From NCBI RefSeq assembly GCF_001654855.1, contig NZ_LXEN01000093.1:1-34102 (forward strand): a DNA stretch of 34,102 nucleotides, in the 5' to 3' direction. This stretch comes from Proteus myxofaciens ATCC 19692. Lineage in GTDB: Bacteria; Pseudomonadota; Gammaproteobacteria; Enterobacterales; Enterobacteriaceae. The notes beneath the pieces are model-generated. The model saw only the letters and a program-made list of their open reading frames with translations. It was not told the DNA's origin and searched no databases. The position numbers were made by a program, and so were the translations under genes. This document shows, piece after piece, positions 8,637 through 18,840 of this stretch (position 1 is its first letter; each line of letters begins with the position of its first letter).

Positions 8637-10211
8637 ATGAGTGCCTTTAGACCTCTAAGTTCAGCACCAAGTGGTGCTGAATACCTAAAAGCCGCATTAA
8701 GTGCGCCAGTTTATGAAGCGGCTATAGTGACACCACTGCAAGAGATGACAAAAATTTCTCAGCGTTTAGACAATACTATTTTGGTTAAACGAGAAGATAG
8801 ACAGCCCGTTCATAGTTTCAAATTACGTGGTGCTTACGCCATGATTGCGGGATTAACGCCAGAGCAAAAAGCGAAAGGTGTTGTTACAGCATCAGCAGGC
8901 AATCATGCTCAAGGTGTTGCATTATCAGCTAATCGTATGGGTATTAAAGCACTTATTGTTATGCCTGTTGCTACCGCTGATATCAAAGTTGATGCAGTGA
9001 AGCAATTTGGTGGTGAAGCTTTACTCTATGGCGATAATTTTGATGAAGCCAAAGCTAAGGCTATCTCACTTTCTCAAGAAATGGGGTATACCTTTGTTCC
9101 TCCTTTTGATCATCCAGCTGTGATTGCAGGGCAAGCGACACTTGCAATGGAGTTGCTACAACAAGATGTTCATCTTGATCGTATTTTTGTTCCTGTTGGT
9201 GGTGGTGGTTTGATTGCGGGGGTTGCTGTACTTATCAAACAACTGATGCCTGAAATTAAAGTTATTGGTGTTGAAGCAGAAGATGCGGCATGTTTAAAAG
9301 CAGCTTTAGAGGCAGGTCATCCTGTTGAATTACCTCGAGTTGGCTTATTTGCAGAGGGTGTTGCAGTAAAACGTATTGGTGATGAAACATTTCGTTTATG
9401 CCAAAAATATGTTGATGATGTCATAACGGTGGGTAGCGATGCGATTTGTGCCGCAGTCAAAGATCTCTTTGAAGATGTACGTGCGATTGCTGAGCCCTCA
9501 GGGGCACTCGCATTAGCCGGTTTGAAAAAATATGTTGAAGAACATCAAATAAAAGGCGAGCGCTTAGCTCACGTACTTTCAGGGGCTAATGTAAATTTTC
9601 ATGGTTTACGTTATGTTTCTGAACGTTGTGAATTAGGTGAAAAACGCGAGGCACTGTTTGCTGTCACTATTCCTGAACAAAAAGGAAGTTTTCTACGTTT
9701 TTGCCAAATTTTAGGTCAACGTGTTGTGACAGAGTTTAATTATCGTTACAGCGATACTGATCCCCAAAATGCCCGTATTTTTGTTGGAGTTCGGTTAAAC
9801 CAAGGTACTCAAGAGCGTAAAGAGATCATTCGCGAGCTAATAACAGCAGGTTATCAAGTCTCTGATTTATCTGATGATGAGATGGCAAAATTACATGTGC
9901 GTTATATGGTGGGTGGTCGTCCTAATAAGCCATTAAAAGAGCGTTTATTTAGTTTTGAATTTCCTGAATCACCAGGGGCATTAATGAAGTTCCTTAAAAC
10001 ATTAGGAACGTATTGGAATATTACCCTTTTTCATTATCGTAGCCATGGTACCGATTATGGGCGTGTTCTTGTTGCATTTGAATTGCCAGAAACAGAAGGG
10101 CGATTTGATAGGCATCTTGATGCGTTAGGCTATGAATATCATGATGAGACGGGAAATCCTTCTTTCCAGTTATTTTTATCGCCTCAAACCCACGATTCAT
10201 TCGTGGAGTAA
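8637..10211 (+). CDS. ilvA: Biosynthetic threonine deaminase
   Basis: A PLP enzyme of 524 residues that deaminates threonine to 2-oxobutanoate, the committed step of isoleucine synthesis. The PLP lysine is K62 in VHSFKLRGAYAM and the phosphate-binding loop is VGGGGLIAGVA. The C-terminal third (from about 330) holds two ACT-like domains that bind isoleucine (inhibitor) and valine (activator). AGGAGG (8625-8630) overlaps the end of ilvD, and the ATG follows 6 bases later. The protein is about ten residues longer than E. coli IlvA (514, from memory). The extra tail SPQTHDSFVE is encoded in the 15-base region overlapping the convergent ilvY end and just before it. No terminator follows. Confidence 0.97.
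   Translation: MSAFRPLSSAPSGAEYLKAALSAPVYEAAIVTPLQEMTKISQRLDNTILVKREDRQPVHSFKLRGAYAMIAGLTPEQKAKGVVTASAGNHAQGVALSANRMGIKALIVMPVATADIKVDAVKQFGGEALLYGDNFDEAKAKAISLSQEMGYTFVPPFDHPAVIAGQATLAMELLQQDVHLDRIFVPVGGGGLIAGVAVLIKQLMPEIKVIGVEAEDAACLKAALEAGHPVELPRVGLFAEGVAVKRIGDETFRLCQKYVDDVITVGSDAICAAVKDLFEDVRAIAEPSGALALAGLKKYVEEHQIKGERLAHVLSGANVNFHGLRYVSERCELGEKREALFAVTIPEQKGSFLRFCQILGQRVVTEFNYRYSDTDPQNARIFVGVRLNQGTQERKEIIRELITAGYQVSDLSDDEMAKLHVRYMVGGRPNKPLKERLFSFEFPESPGALMKFLKTLGTYWNITLFHYRSHGTDYGRVLVAFELPETEGRFDRHLDALGYEYHDETGNPSFQLFLSPQTHDSFVE
10190..10206. other. Hairpin on the overlapping ilvA and ilvY stop region
   Basis: CCACGA (10190-10195) and TCGTGG (10201-10206) form a perfect 6-bp stem with loop TTCAT. 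The ilvY stop (TCA at 10197-10199 on the plus strand) lies in the loop, and the ilvA stop follows at 10209-10211. Neither strand has a U-run, so it is at best a weak or Rho-assisted terminator. Confidence 0.5.
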
Positions 10212-11084
10212 TCGCCAAAATGCATTGATAACGGGTTCTTGAAGGCGTTTGTCTAAACCGCAAACGCCAAGCTCAAAAGGTTCTACCATTGAGATATTAT
10301 CAAGTAATGAAATGCGATTACGTATTGGTTCAGGACAATTATCAACGACAACCTGTGGAATAAGCGCAATACCACAGCCCAATGCAACCATAGAAACGAT
10401 GGCTTCATGGCCTGATACAGTGGCATAAATTGATGGATTATGGATACGATGGCGTTTAAACCATAGTGTAATTCGCTGCCTTGAAGGGCCATGCTCGGGA
10501 ATAATAAACGGAATATTACGCCAGTCAGGGTGTTCTTGTGTTGCAAGTTGTCGAATATTACACGGCAGAGCAGGTGCAATTAATACTAATGGAATTTCGC
10601 CTATTTTTTCAAAATTGATATTTTCAGGCAATTTTTCTGGTTTACCTGCAATACCTAAATCAGCTTCATCTGATAAAACTTTATTAAGTGCATCAGCCGC
10701 ATCACCGGTTGTAAGCTTTATCTCAACTAAAGGATTTTCAGCGCGAAAACGGTCAAGTATAGGCGGTAAGTGGCTATAAGCTGCCGTTACTGAGCAAAAT
10801 AAACGTAACTCTCCTGATAGAGAAGGGCTGTTTTGATTTAAGGCATGCTGTAGTTGCTTATATTGCAACAAAGTTTGTTGAGCATAGCGCTTTAGCTGCT
10901 CACCTGCAGATGTTAGCGTAACTTGACGATTATCTCGTAAAAAAAGCGGGTGACCTAAGTTTTCCTCAAGGCGTTGAATTTGTCTTGATAGCGTAGAAGG
11001 ACTGACGTGCATGGCTTGCGCTGTTTTCGTGAAATGGCAACTTTGAGCAAGATGTAAGAAAAGCTTGAGATCACGAATATCCAT
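10197..11084 (-). CDS. ilvY: LysR-family activator of ilvC
   Basis: A LysR-type regulator of 295 residues with an N-terminal helix-turn-helix at about 18-37 (FTKTAQAMHVSPSTLSRQIQ) and a C-terminal co-inducer domain. In E. coli IlvY binds tandem operators in the ilvY-ilvC gap, represses itself, and activates ilvC when acetolactate or acetohydroxybutyrate accumulates. The divergent arrangement with ilvC is kept here. The ATG at 11084 has only a weak AGG upstream, consistent with low expression. Its 3' end overlaps the convergent ilvA by 15 bases, so the two transcripts run into each other. Confidence 0.95.
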   Translation of the reverse strand: MDIRDLKLFLHLAQSCHFTKTAQAMHVSPSTLSRQIQRLEENLGHPLFLRDNRQVTLTSAGEQLKRYAQQTLLQYKQLQHALNQNSPSLSGELRLFCSVTAAYSHLPPILDRFRAENPLVEIKLTTGDAADALNKVLSDEADLGIAGKPEKLPENINFEKIGEIPLVLIAPALPCNIRQLATQEHPDWRNIPFIIPEHGPSRQRITLWFKRHRIHNPSIYATVSGHEAIVSMVALGCGIALIPQVVVDNCPEPIRNRISLLDNISMVEPFELGVCGLDKRLQEPVINAFWRLLHE

Positions 11085-11115
11085 TATCAGTTGCCTATTT
11101 TAATGAAAAAAGTGT

Positions 11116-11195
11116 GTTGCATATTTTGCAACGTCATCTTGTAAATATATCAATTTAAGCAATGGCTTTCATCCCCTATAGTAAAGTCATGCAAC
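11116..11195. promoter_or_regulatory. Probable IlvY operator region
   Basis: An inverted repeat GTTGCA-TATTT-TGCAAC spans 11116-11132. A further ATGCAAC at 11189-11195 is the exact reverse complement of GTTGCAT at 11116-11122. The repeats bracket the ilvC promoter: one lies upstream of the -35 and one near the expected start site. Assignment to IlvY rests on position between ilvY and ilvC; the motif was not matched to data. Confidence 0.6.
11154..11182 (+). promoter_or_regulatory. Probable ilvC promoter
   Basis: TATAGT (11177-11182) is a good -10, and TTTAAG (11154-11159), 17 bp upstream, is a poor -35. A weak -35 is what an activator-dependent promoter would show. The predicted start is near 11189, leaving a leader of about 68 bases. 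Confidence 0.6.
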
Positions 11196-11256
11196 ACCTC
11201 ACAGAAAGTGAGGATAACAATAGCAAACACATACATAACAATTTTGGAGTCGTCCC

Positions 11257-12732
11257 ATGGCTAACTATTTTAATACATTAAATCTGCGTCAGCAGTTATC
11301 ACAATTAGGTAAGTGTCGTTTTATGTCTCGTGAAGAATTCGTAGATGAGGCAAATTATCTAAAAGGCAAAAAAATTGTTATTGTCGGTTGTGGTGCTCAA
11401 GGTTTAAACCAAGGTTTAAATATGCGTGATTCAGGCTTAAATATCGCATATGCATTACGACAAGAAGCTATCGATGAGAAACGTGCATCATGGCGTCGTG
11501 CGTCAGAAAACGGCTTTGAAGTGGGTACTTATGAAGCATTAATTCCACAAGCAGATTTAGTTGTTAACTTAACGCCAGACAAACAGCATTCTGCCGTAGT
11601 TCAAGTTGTTCAGCCATTAATGAAAACAGGTGCTGCATTAGGTTATTCTCACGGTTTTAATATCGTTGAGGTGGGTGAGCAAATCCGTGATGACATCACC
11701 GTTGTGATGGTAGCACCAAAATGTCCAGGTACAGAAGTACGTGAAGAATACAAACGTGGTTTCGGTGTACCAACATTGATTGCTGTTCACCCTGAAAATG
11801 ATGCTAAAGGCGAAGGAATGGCGATTGCCAAAGCATGGGCAGCAGCAACGGGTGGGCATCGTGCTGGTGTTTTAGAATCTTCTTTTGTTGCTGAAGTAAA
11901 ATCAGACTTAATGGGTGAGCAAACTATTTTGTGCGGCATGTTACAAGCAGGCTCTCTGTTATGTTATGACAAAATGATTGCTGATGGTGTTGAACCAGGC
12001 TATGCAGGAAAATTAATTCAGTTTGGTTGGGAAACGATTACAGAAGCCTTGAAACAAGGTGGGATCACCTTGATGATGGATAGATTATCAAACCCAGCAA
12101 AACAACGTGCTTATGCATTATCTGAGCAATTAAAAGAGATTATGGCACCACTGTTTGCAAAACATATGGATGACATTATTTCAGGTAAATTCTCTGAAAC
12201 AATGATGGCAGACTGGGCAAATGACGATAAAAACTTGCTGACATGGCGCGAAGAGACAGGCGCAAGTCCATTTGAGAATTATCCAGAATTTGATGGCAAA
12301 ATCAGTGAGCAAGAGTATTTCGATCACGGTGTTTTAATGGTTGCAATGGTTAAAGCAGGTGTTGAATTAGCATTTGATACCATGATTGAAGCAGGAATTA
12401 TTGCAGAATCAGCTTATTATGAATCGCTGCATGAATTGCCATTAATCGCGAATACTATTGCCCGTAAACGCTTATATGAAATGAATGTTGTTATTTCAGA
12501 TACAGCAGAATACGGTAACTATCTGTTCTCATTTGCGGTTGTTCCAATGCTAAAAGAATTTATGTCTACGTTACAAAGCGGTGATTTAGCAAAACAAGTT
12601 CAAGACAATGGCACTGATAACGCACAATTACGTGATATCAATGAAGCAATTCGCCAACATCCAATTGAGACTGTTGGTAAAACATTACGTGGTTATATGA
12701 CAGATATGAAACGTATCTCTGTTGGTGGGTAA
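11257..12732 (+). CDS. ilvC: Ketol-acid reductoisomerase (NADPH, class II)
   Basis: A 491-residue class II (long) enzyme that isomerises and reduces acetolactate and acetohydroxybutyrate with NADPH and Mg2+. The dinucleotide motif GCGAQG is at 44-49, and R68, R76 and S78, which bind the NADPH 2'-phosphate, are all present. Catalytic residues H132, K155, D217 and E221 are in place. It is nearly collinear with the E. coli protein. GGAG at 11246-11249 precedes the ATG by 7 bases. It is a single-gene unit under IlvY control with a strong terminator. It is not followed by ppiC as it is in E. coli (order from memory). Confidence 0.98.
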   Translation: MANYFNTLNLRQQLSQLGKCRFMSREEFVDEANYLKGKKIVIVGCGAQGLNQGLNMRDSGLNIAYALRQEAIDEKRASWRRASENGFEVGTYEALIPQADLVVNLTPDKQHSAVVQVVQPLMKTGAALGYSHGFNIVEVGEQIRDDITVVMVAPKCPGTEVREEYKRGFGVPTLIAVHPENDAKGEGMAIAKAWAAATGGHRAGVLESSFVAEVKSDLMGEQTILCGMLQAGSLLCYDKMIADGVEPGYAGKLIQFGWETITEALKQGGITLMMDRLSNPAKQRAYALSEQLKEIMAPLFAKHMDDIISGKFSETMMADWANDDKNLLTWREETGASPFENYPEFDGKISEQEYFDHGVLMVAMVKAGVELAFDTMIEAGIIAESAYYESLHELPLIANTIARKRLYEMNVVISDTAEYGNYLFSFAVVPMLKEFMSTLQSGDLAKQVQDNGTDNAQLRDINEAIRQHPIETVGKTLRGYMTDMKRISVGG

Positions 12733-12792
12733 TTTGTTGTTCTTTATGTGATAAAAAGCGTAAGAATAAGAGTAAAATTTACTCTATTGAAG

Positions 12793-12830
12793 ACCGTATT
12801 TCTTAAATGAAATACGGTTTTTTATTTTTA
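12793..12830 (+). terminator. Rho-independent terminator of ilvC
   Basis: ACCGTATTTC (12793-12802) and GAAATACGGT (12809-12818) form a perfect 10-bp stem with a 6-base loop, followed by TTTTTTATTTTTA. A second perfect repeat, GAGTAAA-A-TTTACTC (12770-12784), lies just upstream. Confidence 0.92.
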
Positions 12831-12894
12831 TAGCTTGGGCAATAGAGTTTGAGAAATTAGAAATAGGTAATGACTCAAGACTTTGGTTAGTTTC

Positions 12895-12903
12895 TGCTAC
12901 AAT
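12895..12903 (+). promoter_or_regulatory. Probable extended -10 promoter of rep
   Basis: TGCTACAAT forms an extended -10 element (TG, one base, TACAAT). No good -35 is visible upstream. A start near 12910 would give a leader of about 35 bases. Confidence 0.45.
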
Positions 12904-12944
12904 TGTGCCCGTTATATTATTTATTGATGAAGCTTGGAAAACGT

Positions 12945-14966
12945 ATGCGATTAAATCCTGGTCAGCAAAAAGCAGTAGAATATGTGTCAGGCCCTTGTTT
13001 GGTCTTGGCCGGTGCCGGCTCAGGTAAGACGAGAGTGATCACTAATAAAATCGCTTACCTTATTCGTCAATGTCGCTATCCTGCAAAACAGATTGCAGCG
13101 GTGACATTTACCAATAAAGCGGCTCGTGAAATGAAAGAGCGTGTAAGCCAAACATTAGGTAAGCAAGAAGCAAAAGGATTAATGATTTCTACATTCCATA
13201 CGTTAGGTTTGGAAATTATTAAGCGTGAATACAAAGCTCTAGATATCAAATCTAATTTTTCGTTATTTGACGATCAGGATCAATCAGCACTATTAAAAGA
13301 ATTAACGGCTAATCTGTTAGAAGAAGACAAAGATCTATTATCCCAATTAAAAAGCCAGATCTCTAATTGGAAAAATGATCTCTTAACACCCGATCAAGCA
13401 AGAGGAATGGCAAGATCAGAGCAAGATCATACTTTTGCTGAGTGTTTTCGTCGATATGAAAAGCATTTACGTAGTTGCAATGTTCTTGATTTTGACGATT
13501 TGATTAGCCGTCCTACGCTTTTATTACGCACAAATAACGAGGTTAGAGAACGTTGGCAACAACGTATTCGTTATTTGCTGGTGGATGAATATCAAGATAC
13601 CAATACCAGTCAATATGAGCTTGTTAAATGGCTAGTGGGCGAAAGAGCACGTTTTACGGTTGTTGGTGATGATGACCAATCTATTTATTCTTGGCGTGGT
13701 GCGCGCCCTCAAAACTTAATGTTATTACAACAGGATTTTCCTCAGCTAAATGTCATAAAGCTGGAGCAGAATTATCGTTCTGCAGGACGTATTTTAAAAT
13801 CAGCTAATATTTTAATTGAAAATAATCCCCATGTTTTTGAAAAGAAGTTATTTTCAGAATTAGGTTATGGTGATGAGCTTCGTGTTTTAACGGCAAACAA
13901 TGAAGAGCATGAAGCGGAGCGTGTTGCGGGTGAATTAATTGCCCATCACTTTATCAATAAAACAAATTATAAAGATTACGCTATTTTATATCGAGGCAAT
14001 CACCAATCACGTATTTTTGAAAAGTATTTGATGCAAAATCGTATTCCTTATCGTATTTCAGGTGAAACCTCATTTTTCTCACGAGAAGAAATTAAAGATA
14101 TTTTGGCTTATCTTCGCGTTATCGTGAATGCAGATGATGATGCGGCTTTTTTACGTGTTGTGAACAAACCTCGTCGTGAAATTGGGCCAATGACAATTCA
14201 AAAATTAGGCGACTGGGCTCGAGTACGAGATAAAAGCTTATATAATGCCTGCTTTGATTTAGGATTAAGCCAAACTTTAACAGGGCGTGGTTTAGCTGCG
14301 CTACAAGGCTTCTCACAATGGATGTCTCGAATTGTTGAAAAATCACAGCGTGAGCCGTTATTAGCGGTGCGTGATTTACTCCATGAAATGGAGTATGAAA
14401 GCTGGCTATATGAAACGTCGAGTAGCGCTAAGGCTGCTGAAATGCGCATGAAAAATGTCAATCAGCTATTTTCATGGATGAGCGAAATGCTTGAAGGCGA
14501 TGAATTACATGAGCCGATGACACTTTCTCAAGTCGTTAATCGGTTTACCTTGCGCGATATGATGGAAAGAGGCGAGTCTGAAGAAGAGCTTGACCAAGTA
14601 CAATTAATGACTCTTCATGCATCAAAAGGGCTTGAGTTTCCACATGTATTTTTAGTGGGAATGGAAGAAGGCATTCTTCCTCATCAAAGTAGTATTGACG
14701 AAGATAATGTTGAAGAGGAACGACGTTTGGCTTATGTGGGTATTACAAGAGCACAAAAAACGTTAACATTCACGTTATGCAAAGAAAGGCGTCAATATGG
14801 TGAATTAATCAGACCTGAGCCAAGTCGCTTTCTTTATGAGTTACCTCAAGATGATTTAAATTGGGATACCAACAGAAAAAGAGTGCTAACGGCTGAAGAA
14901 AAACAAGAAAAAGGGCATAAAGCGGTTGCGGGATTAAAAGCAATGTTAGCTAAACATAAGTCATAA
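12945..14966 (+). CDS. rep: ATP-dependent DNA helicase Rep
   Basis: A superfamily 1A 3'-5' DNA helicase of 673 residues, the same length as in E. coli. It works with the replicative helicase to clear proteins, such as RNA polymerase, ahead of the fork. Walker A AGAGSGKT is at 22-29, and motif II ([10 protein letters not shown]), motif III ([15 protein letters not shown]), motif V ([12 protein letters not shown]) and motif VI ([13 protein letters not shown]) are all present. The frame can be read from a GTG at 12903, but ATG 12945 is chosen because the product then starts [12 protein letters not shown] exactly as E. coli Rep does; GGA lies 6 bases upstream. It is convergent with gppA, and the two share a terminator. 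Confidence 0.97.
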   Translation: MRLNPGQQKAVEYVSGPCLVLAGAGSGKTRVITNKIAYLIRQCRYPAKQIAAVTFTNKAAREMKERVSQTLGKQEAKGLMISTFHTLGLEIIKREYKALDIKSNFSLFDDQDQSALLKELTANLLEEDKDLLSQLKSQISNWKNDLLTPDQARGMARSEQDHTFAECFRRYEKHLRSCNVLDFDDLISRPTLLLRTNNEVRERWQQRIRYLLVDEYQDTNTSQYELVKWLVGERARFTVVGDDDQSIYSWRGARPQNLMLLQQDFPQLNVIKLEQNYRSAGRILKSANILIENNPHVFEKKLFSELGYGDELRVLTANNEEHEAERVAGELIAHHFINKTNYKDYAILYRGNHQSRIFEKYLMQNRIPYRISGETSFFSREEIKDILAYLRVIVNADDDAAFLRVVNKPRREIGPMTIQKLGDWARVRDKSLYNACFDLGLSQTLTGRGLAALQGFSQWMSRIVEKSQREPLLAVRDLLHEMEYESWLYETSSSAKAAEMRMKNVNQLFSWMSEMLEGDELHEPMTLSQVVNRFTLRDMMERGESEEELDQVQLMTLHASKGLEFPHVFLVGMEEGILPHQSSIDEDNVEEERRLAYVGITRAQKTLTFTLCKERRQYGELIRPEPSRFLYELPQDDLNWDTNRKRVLTAEEKQEKGHKAVAGLKAMLAKHKS

Positions 14967-14977
14967 AAGAGTTACTT

Positions 14978-15027
14978 ATAAAAAAGAACCCCTTGTCAAT
15001 ATTATGTTGCAAGGGGTTCTTTTTTAT
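14978..15027. terminator. Bidirectional terminator between rep and gppA
   Basis: A perfect 18-bp stem is formed by 14978-14995 and 15010-15027. Its core is AAGAACCCCTTG/CAAGGGGTTCTT with six A on one side and six T on the other. The loop is 14 bases. It serves rep on the plus strand and gppA on the minus strand. Confidence 0.95.
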
Positions 15028-15041
15028 CAACGTAAAATGAT

Positions 15042-16550
15042 TTAGCCCATACGTGAACTATTTTGTTCTTCAATCATTAAAGGCCAATGAACATAGCTTT
15101 GTAATTGCGTTTCTTCTTGAAGATTTTCAGCACGTAAAGGGTGCTCCGCAAGCCACTGATGAGGTAGCGTGATAATCAAATTTTCATCTTCAGTACGCAA
15201 ACGTAATGCTGGTAACGTATCATCACGGCGTCGACTTGCAAAAATAATCGCTAAACGTAATAAGCGAGCTAATCGATAGGCTTGATTGATAGGGAGTGCA
15301 TTTTGATGATTGAGTGGTGCAAGATCGATGATACCCGTCTGATTTCTTAATAAAGACGCGAGTAAGCGTCTTTGTGCAGGGGTATATCCTGGTAAATCAA
15401 GGTGAGATATCAGATAGCTGGCATGTGATGGTGCTTGGCGAAAATCAACACTGAGTCCAATTTCATGCAATGCACTTGCGCTATTTAGAAGCTCTCTACA
15501 GCGATTATCAAGTTGCCAACTTTTACTGACTTGAATAAAAAAGTGCTCAGCAAGTTGTTGTACTCGATGGGCTTGCTCAATATCAATCTGAAAACGGCGT
15601 TGGATATTGCGCAATGTACGTTGGCGTATATCTTGCTCGATAGGAAGGTGGAGCATGCCGTAAACTAAACCTTCACGTAATGCGCCACCTGCTAATATCA
15701 TATTTTCAATATGTAATGTTTCAAAAATAGCGATTAAAATGGCAAGCCCGCTCGGAAAAACAAGCGCTCTTTCAAAGGTTAAACCGTCTATTTCTAGTTC
15801 TTCCACTTTTCCGCATTCAATCGCTTTTTGTTTGAGTCGCTCTAATTTAGGTAATGTAATTAATTCATCCATTCCTTGAGCTATCATGATTTCTTGTAAC
15901 GCCTGCACTGTGCCCGATGCACCAACGCATACTTGCCAACCTTGTTCGATAAGTTTATCTGCAACAGGTTGAAGTATTGCTTTTGCCGCATCTTGTGCTT
16001 TAGTAAAGTTTTCTTGAGTTAGTGAGCGATCTGTAAAATAGCGTTCTAACCACGTCACACAGCCCATACTTAGGCTCATTAATTGCGTCGTTTTTGCGCC
16101 AGTCCCTGTCACTAGCTCAGTGCTACCTCCGCCAATATCAACAACTAAGCGTTGTTCAGCACCACCGGTAGTATGTGCTACACCACGATAAATCAGACGA
16201 GCTTCTTCCTCACCACTAATAACATGAACGGTATTACCTAGTATTTCAGAGGCTTTTTTTACAAAAACATCTGCATTATTAGCAAGGCGTAATGTTGCTG
16301 TCGCCACGACTCTTATTTGCTCTGGTGGAATATCTCGTAGATATTCAGAGAAGAGTCGTAAACATTGCCAACCACGTTCCATTGCTTGCTCTGATAGTTC
16401 ATTTTCTTTGTTTAGACCAGCCGCTAATCGTACTTTGCGCTTAACTCGGGATAATACTTGTATTGATCCCGAAATTTCGCGAACGACTAACATGTGAAAG
16501 CTGTTAGAGCCTAAATCTATAGCTGCATAAAGTGATGAGGATTTCAGCAT
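15042..16550 (-). CDS. gppA: Guanosine-5'-triphosphate 3'-diphosphate pyrophosphatase
   Basis: A Ppx/GppA-family enzyme of 502 residues that converts pppGpp to ppGpp in the stringent response and can act on polyphosphate. The N-terminal actin-like ATPase fold shows [12 protein letters not shown] (10-21), the catalytic glutamate region [10 protein letters not shown] (112-121) and the phosphate loop DIGGGSTE (138-145). The C-terminal half is the HD-like domain. The ATG at 16550 lies 3 bases after the rhlB stop. The preceding bases (CATTCATAAATT) carry no Shine-Dalgarno sequence, so translation probably depends on coupling to rhlB. Compared with E. coli, DIGGAS is DIGGGS here, the more usual family form. 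Confidence 0.95.
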   Translation of the reverse strand: MLKSSSLYAAIDLGSNSFHMLVVREISGSIQVLSRVKRKVRLAAGLNKENELSEQAMERGWQCLRLFSEYLRDIPPEQIRVVATATLRLANNADVFVKKASEILGNTVHVISGEEEARLIYRGVAHTTGGAEQRLVVDIGGGSTELVTGTGAKTTQLMSLSMGCVTWLERYFTDRSLTQENFTKAQDAAKAILQPVADKLIEQGWQVCVGASGTVQALQEIMIAQGMDELITLPKLERLKQKAIECGKVEELEIDGLTFERALVFPSGLAILIAIFETLHIENMILAGGALREGLVYGMLHLPIEQDIRQRTLRNIQRRFQIDIEQAHRVQQLAEHFFIQVSKSWQLDNRCRELLNSASALHEIGLSVDFRQAPSHASYLISHLDLPGYTPAQRRLLASLLRNQTGIIDLAPLNHQNALPINQAYRLARLLRLAIIFASRRRDDTLPALRLRTEDENLIITLPHQWLAEHPLRAENLQEETQLQSYVHWPLMIEEQNSSRMG

Positions 16551-16553
16551 AAT

Positions 16554-17852
16554 TTATGAATGACTCGGGCGTTTGTTACGATTATTACGTTGAGTATTAT
16601 TACCTCTTCGAGGTCCTGAATTATTACGACGAGGTTGTCCTTGACGAGGACGATGACGACGTTTTGGTTCAGGAAGATCAGCTAATAATGCTTCACTATT
16701 ATATTTACTCACCGGAATAGCATGTTGAATATACGTTTCTATTGCAGGTAAATTCAATGCATATTCTTCACACGCTAAGCTAATAGAGTTACCACTGTTT
16801 CCCGCTCTTCCTGTTCTACCAATACGGTGAACATAGTCTTCACAATCATCAGGTAAGTCATAGTTAAAAACATGAGTTACTGAAGGGATGTGTAAACCGC
16901 GAGCAGCAACATCGGTTGCCACTAAAATATCAATATTACCTTGTGTAAAATCTTCTAAAATACGTAGGCGTTTTTTCTGCGGAACATCACCTGTTAATAG
17001 ACCAACACGATGTCCATCGGCAGCAAGATGTGCCCAGATATCATCACAACGGTGTTTAGTATTAGCAAAAATAATGCAGCGATCAGGCCATTCTTCTTCA
17101 ATTAATGTTTGAAGAAGGCGCATTTTTTCTTCGTTTGAAGGATAAAAGAGTTCTTCTTTTATTCCTACACCTGTTTTTTGTTCTGGTTCAACTTCAACGT
17201 ACTCTGGGTTATTCATTTGCTCAAAGGCAAGCTCTCTTACACGATAAGAGAGTGTTGCTGAAAACAACATATTAATACGCTCAGAAGCCGCTGGCATACG
17301 GCGGAAAAGCCAGCGAATATCTTTAATAAAACCCAGATCATACATTCTGTCAGCTTCATCAAGTACAACAACTTGAATTGCACTTAAGTCGATATGGCCT
17401 TGTTTAATATAATCAATTAAACGACCTGCAGTGCCGATAACGATATCAACACCATTATTTAATACTTTAAGTTGTTCATCATAGCCATCGCCACCGTAAG
17501 CGAGGCCCATTTTTAGTCCTGTACTTTGTGCTAACGCTTGTGCATCAGAGTAAATTTGCACTGCTAATTCACGCGTTGGTGCCATAATAAGAGCACGAGG
17601 TTGATTTTTTTCATGCCCTTCTTTTGCAGGGTGTGTTAAAAGATAATGAAACGTTGATGTTAAAAACGCCAGCGTTTTTCCTGTTCCTGTTTGGGCTTGC
17701 CCGGCAATGTCTTGACCTTTCACAGTGATAGGTAACGTCAATGCCTGAATTTGTGTACAATTAGAGAACCCTTTCTTCTCAAGGGCTTCTATCACTTTTG
17801 GATGCAAGGCGAAGTCGGAAAACTTCTTTTCTGTCAAATATGTTTTGCTCAT
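16554..17852 (-). CDS. rhlB: ATP-dependent RNA helicase RhlB
   Basis: A DEAD-box helicase of 432 residues that unwinds structured RNA for the RNase E degradosome. It shows the Q motif (28-36), motif I AQTGTGKT (53-60), motif Ia PTRELA, motif II DEAD (165-168), motif III SAT, and motif [12 protein letters not shown]. The Q motif reads NCTQIQ, whereas E. coli and most DEAD-box proteins have CTPIQ. The C-terminal tail after about residue 395 is arginine- and asparagine-rich ([12 protein letters not shown]) and longer than in E. coli (421 residues in all, from memory); such tails bind RNA. There is no clear ribosome binding site before the ATG. It is divergent from trxA and followed almost directly by gppA. 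Confidence 0.96.
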   Translation of the reverse strand: MSKTYLTEKKFSDFALHPKVIEALEKKGFSNCTQIQALTLPITVKGQDIAGQAQTGTGKTLAFLTSTFHYLLTHPAKEGHEKNQPRALIMAPTRELAVQIYSDAQALAQSTGLKMGLAYGGDGYDEQLKVLNNGVDIVIGTAGRLIDYIKQGHIDLSAIQVVVLDEADRMYDLGFIKDIRWLFRRMPAASERINMLFSATLSYRVRELAFEQMNNPEYVEVEPEQKTGVGIKEELFYPSNEEKMRLLQTLIEEEWPDRCIIFANTKHRCDDIWAHLAADGHRVGLLTGDVPQKKRLRILEDFTQGNIDILVATDVAARGLHIPSVTHVFNYDLPDDCEDYVHRIGRTGRAGNSGNSISLACEEYALNLPAIETYIQHAIPVSKYNSEALLADLPEPKRRHRPRQGQPRRNNSGPRRGNNTQRNNRNKRPSHS

Positions 17853-17929
17853 AATGTAATAGAATATCAGTTATGGGTTGCATTACAAAAGTTTATCCGC
17901 TGAAATGCAGACAGACTTTTGTTATTTAA

Positions 17930-17938
17930 TGTTACACT
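17930..17938 (+). promoter_or_regulatory. Probable extended -10 promoter of trxA
   Basis: TGTTACACT is an extended -10 (TG, one base, TACACT). No clear -35 is visible. The predicted start near 17945 leaves a short leader with GGAG at 17961-17964. Confidence 0.45.
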
Positions 17939-17971
17939 GGTACGGTCAATATTATTCTTTGGAGTAGAACA

Positions 17972-18304
17972 ATGAGCGATAAAATCCTTCACTTATCCGA
18001 CAGCAAATTCGATGCTGATGTATTACAAGCAACTGGCCTTGTGCTCGTTGATTTCTGGGCTGAATGGTGTGGCCCATGTAAAATGATTGCTCCTATTCTA
18101 GATGAAGTTGCAACAGAATACGCGGGTAAATTAACAGTTGCGAAATTAAATATCGATGAAAATCCAGCAACCGCACCAAAATACGGTATTCGAGGTATTC
18201 CTACACTCATTTTATTCAAAAATGGTGAAGTTGTAGCAACAAAAGTGGGCGCTGTGTCAAAAACTCAGTTGAAAGAATTTATCGACTCCAACTATGCCTC
18301 TTAA
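17972..18304 (+). CDS. trxA: Thioredoxin 1
   Basis: A 110-residue cytoplasmic thioredoxin, one residue longer than in E. coli. The redox site is WCGPC with C33 and C36, D27 lies in LVDFWAEW, and the cis-proline sits in RGIPTLILF. It reduces disulfides in ribonucleotide reductase, PAPS reductase and methionine sulfoxide reductases, and is re-reduced by TrxB with NADPH. GGAG at 17961-17964 is 7 bases before the ATG. No U-run terminator is visible after it, so transcription may read toward rho as has been described in E. coli. Confidence 0.98.
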   Translation: MSDKILHLSDSKFDADVLQATGLVLVDFWAEWCGPCKMIAPILDEVATEYAGKLTVAKLNIDENPATAPKYGIRGIPTLILFKNGEVVATKVGAVSKTQLKEFIDSNYAS

Positions 18305-18440
18305 CTCGATTTAAGTATTAAAAATAAAGTGGGGCGTTTAGATGTTGTCATTATTTATATTATGACCGCTAGACGTCCGCTTCGAACCATGATAAGTTAG
18401 CGCCACTTACTTACATAATATAACGGATTTTACATCTCCA

Positions 18441-18471
18441 CATATGATTAGATATTTGCTCATATGATTAG
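18441..18471. repeat. 11-bp direct repeat, 20-bp period
   Basis: CATATGATTAG occurs at 18441-18451 and again at 18461-18471. Two helical turns separate them, the spacing expected for two proteins bound on the same face of DNA. No regulator can be named. Confidence 0.6.
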
Positions 18472-18840
18472 GTAAACGTCAATCTGTTGTATTGCAAATC
18501 AAGTATGTTAAACAATAAATATGATATTTATCATAATTATTGAATAGCCGTAAGATTAATATCGATATCAACGATATAAAATAAGTAATCTGAATTCATC
18601 TAATCAGTCAAAAGCCTTAGAATAATCTATAGTATTCAAGGAATATAATTTTTCTATATATGTTCCTAACCCAAAAACGTAGATACAATCATATCATTCT
18701 GACATTGAGTGTCATTTTTCTGGGATAAAGCTGACTGGTCTAATATAGAGTATTACATTTTCTGATATCATAATTTTAGTTTTATCTATAATCTTGATAG
18801 TAGAAAAAGATTATCTGTAATTTTACACATGACGAAACTG

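Noticed and set aside
18520-18535. Fur box
   Set aside because: TATGATA-TT-TATCATA is AT-rich and symmetric, but its spacing does not fit the usual Fur inverted repeat, and neither trxA nor rho is an iron gene.
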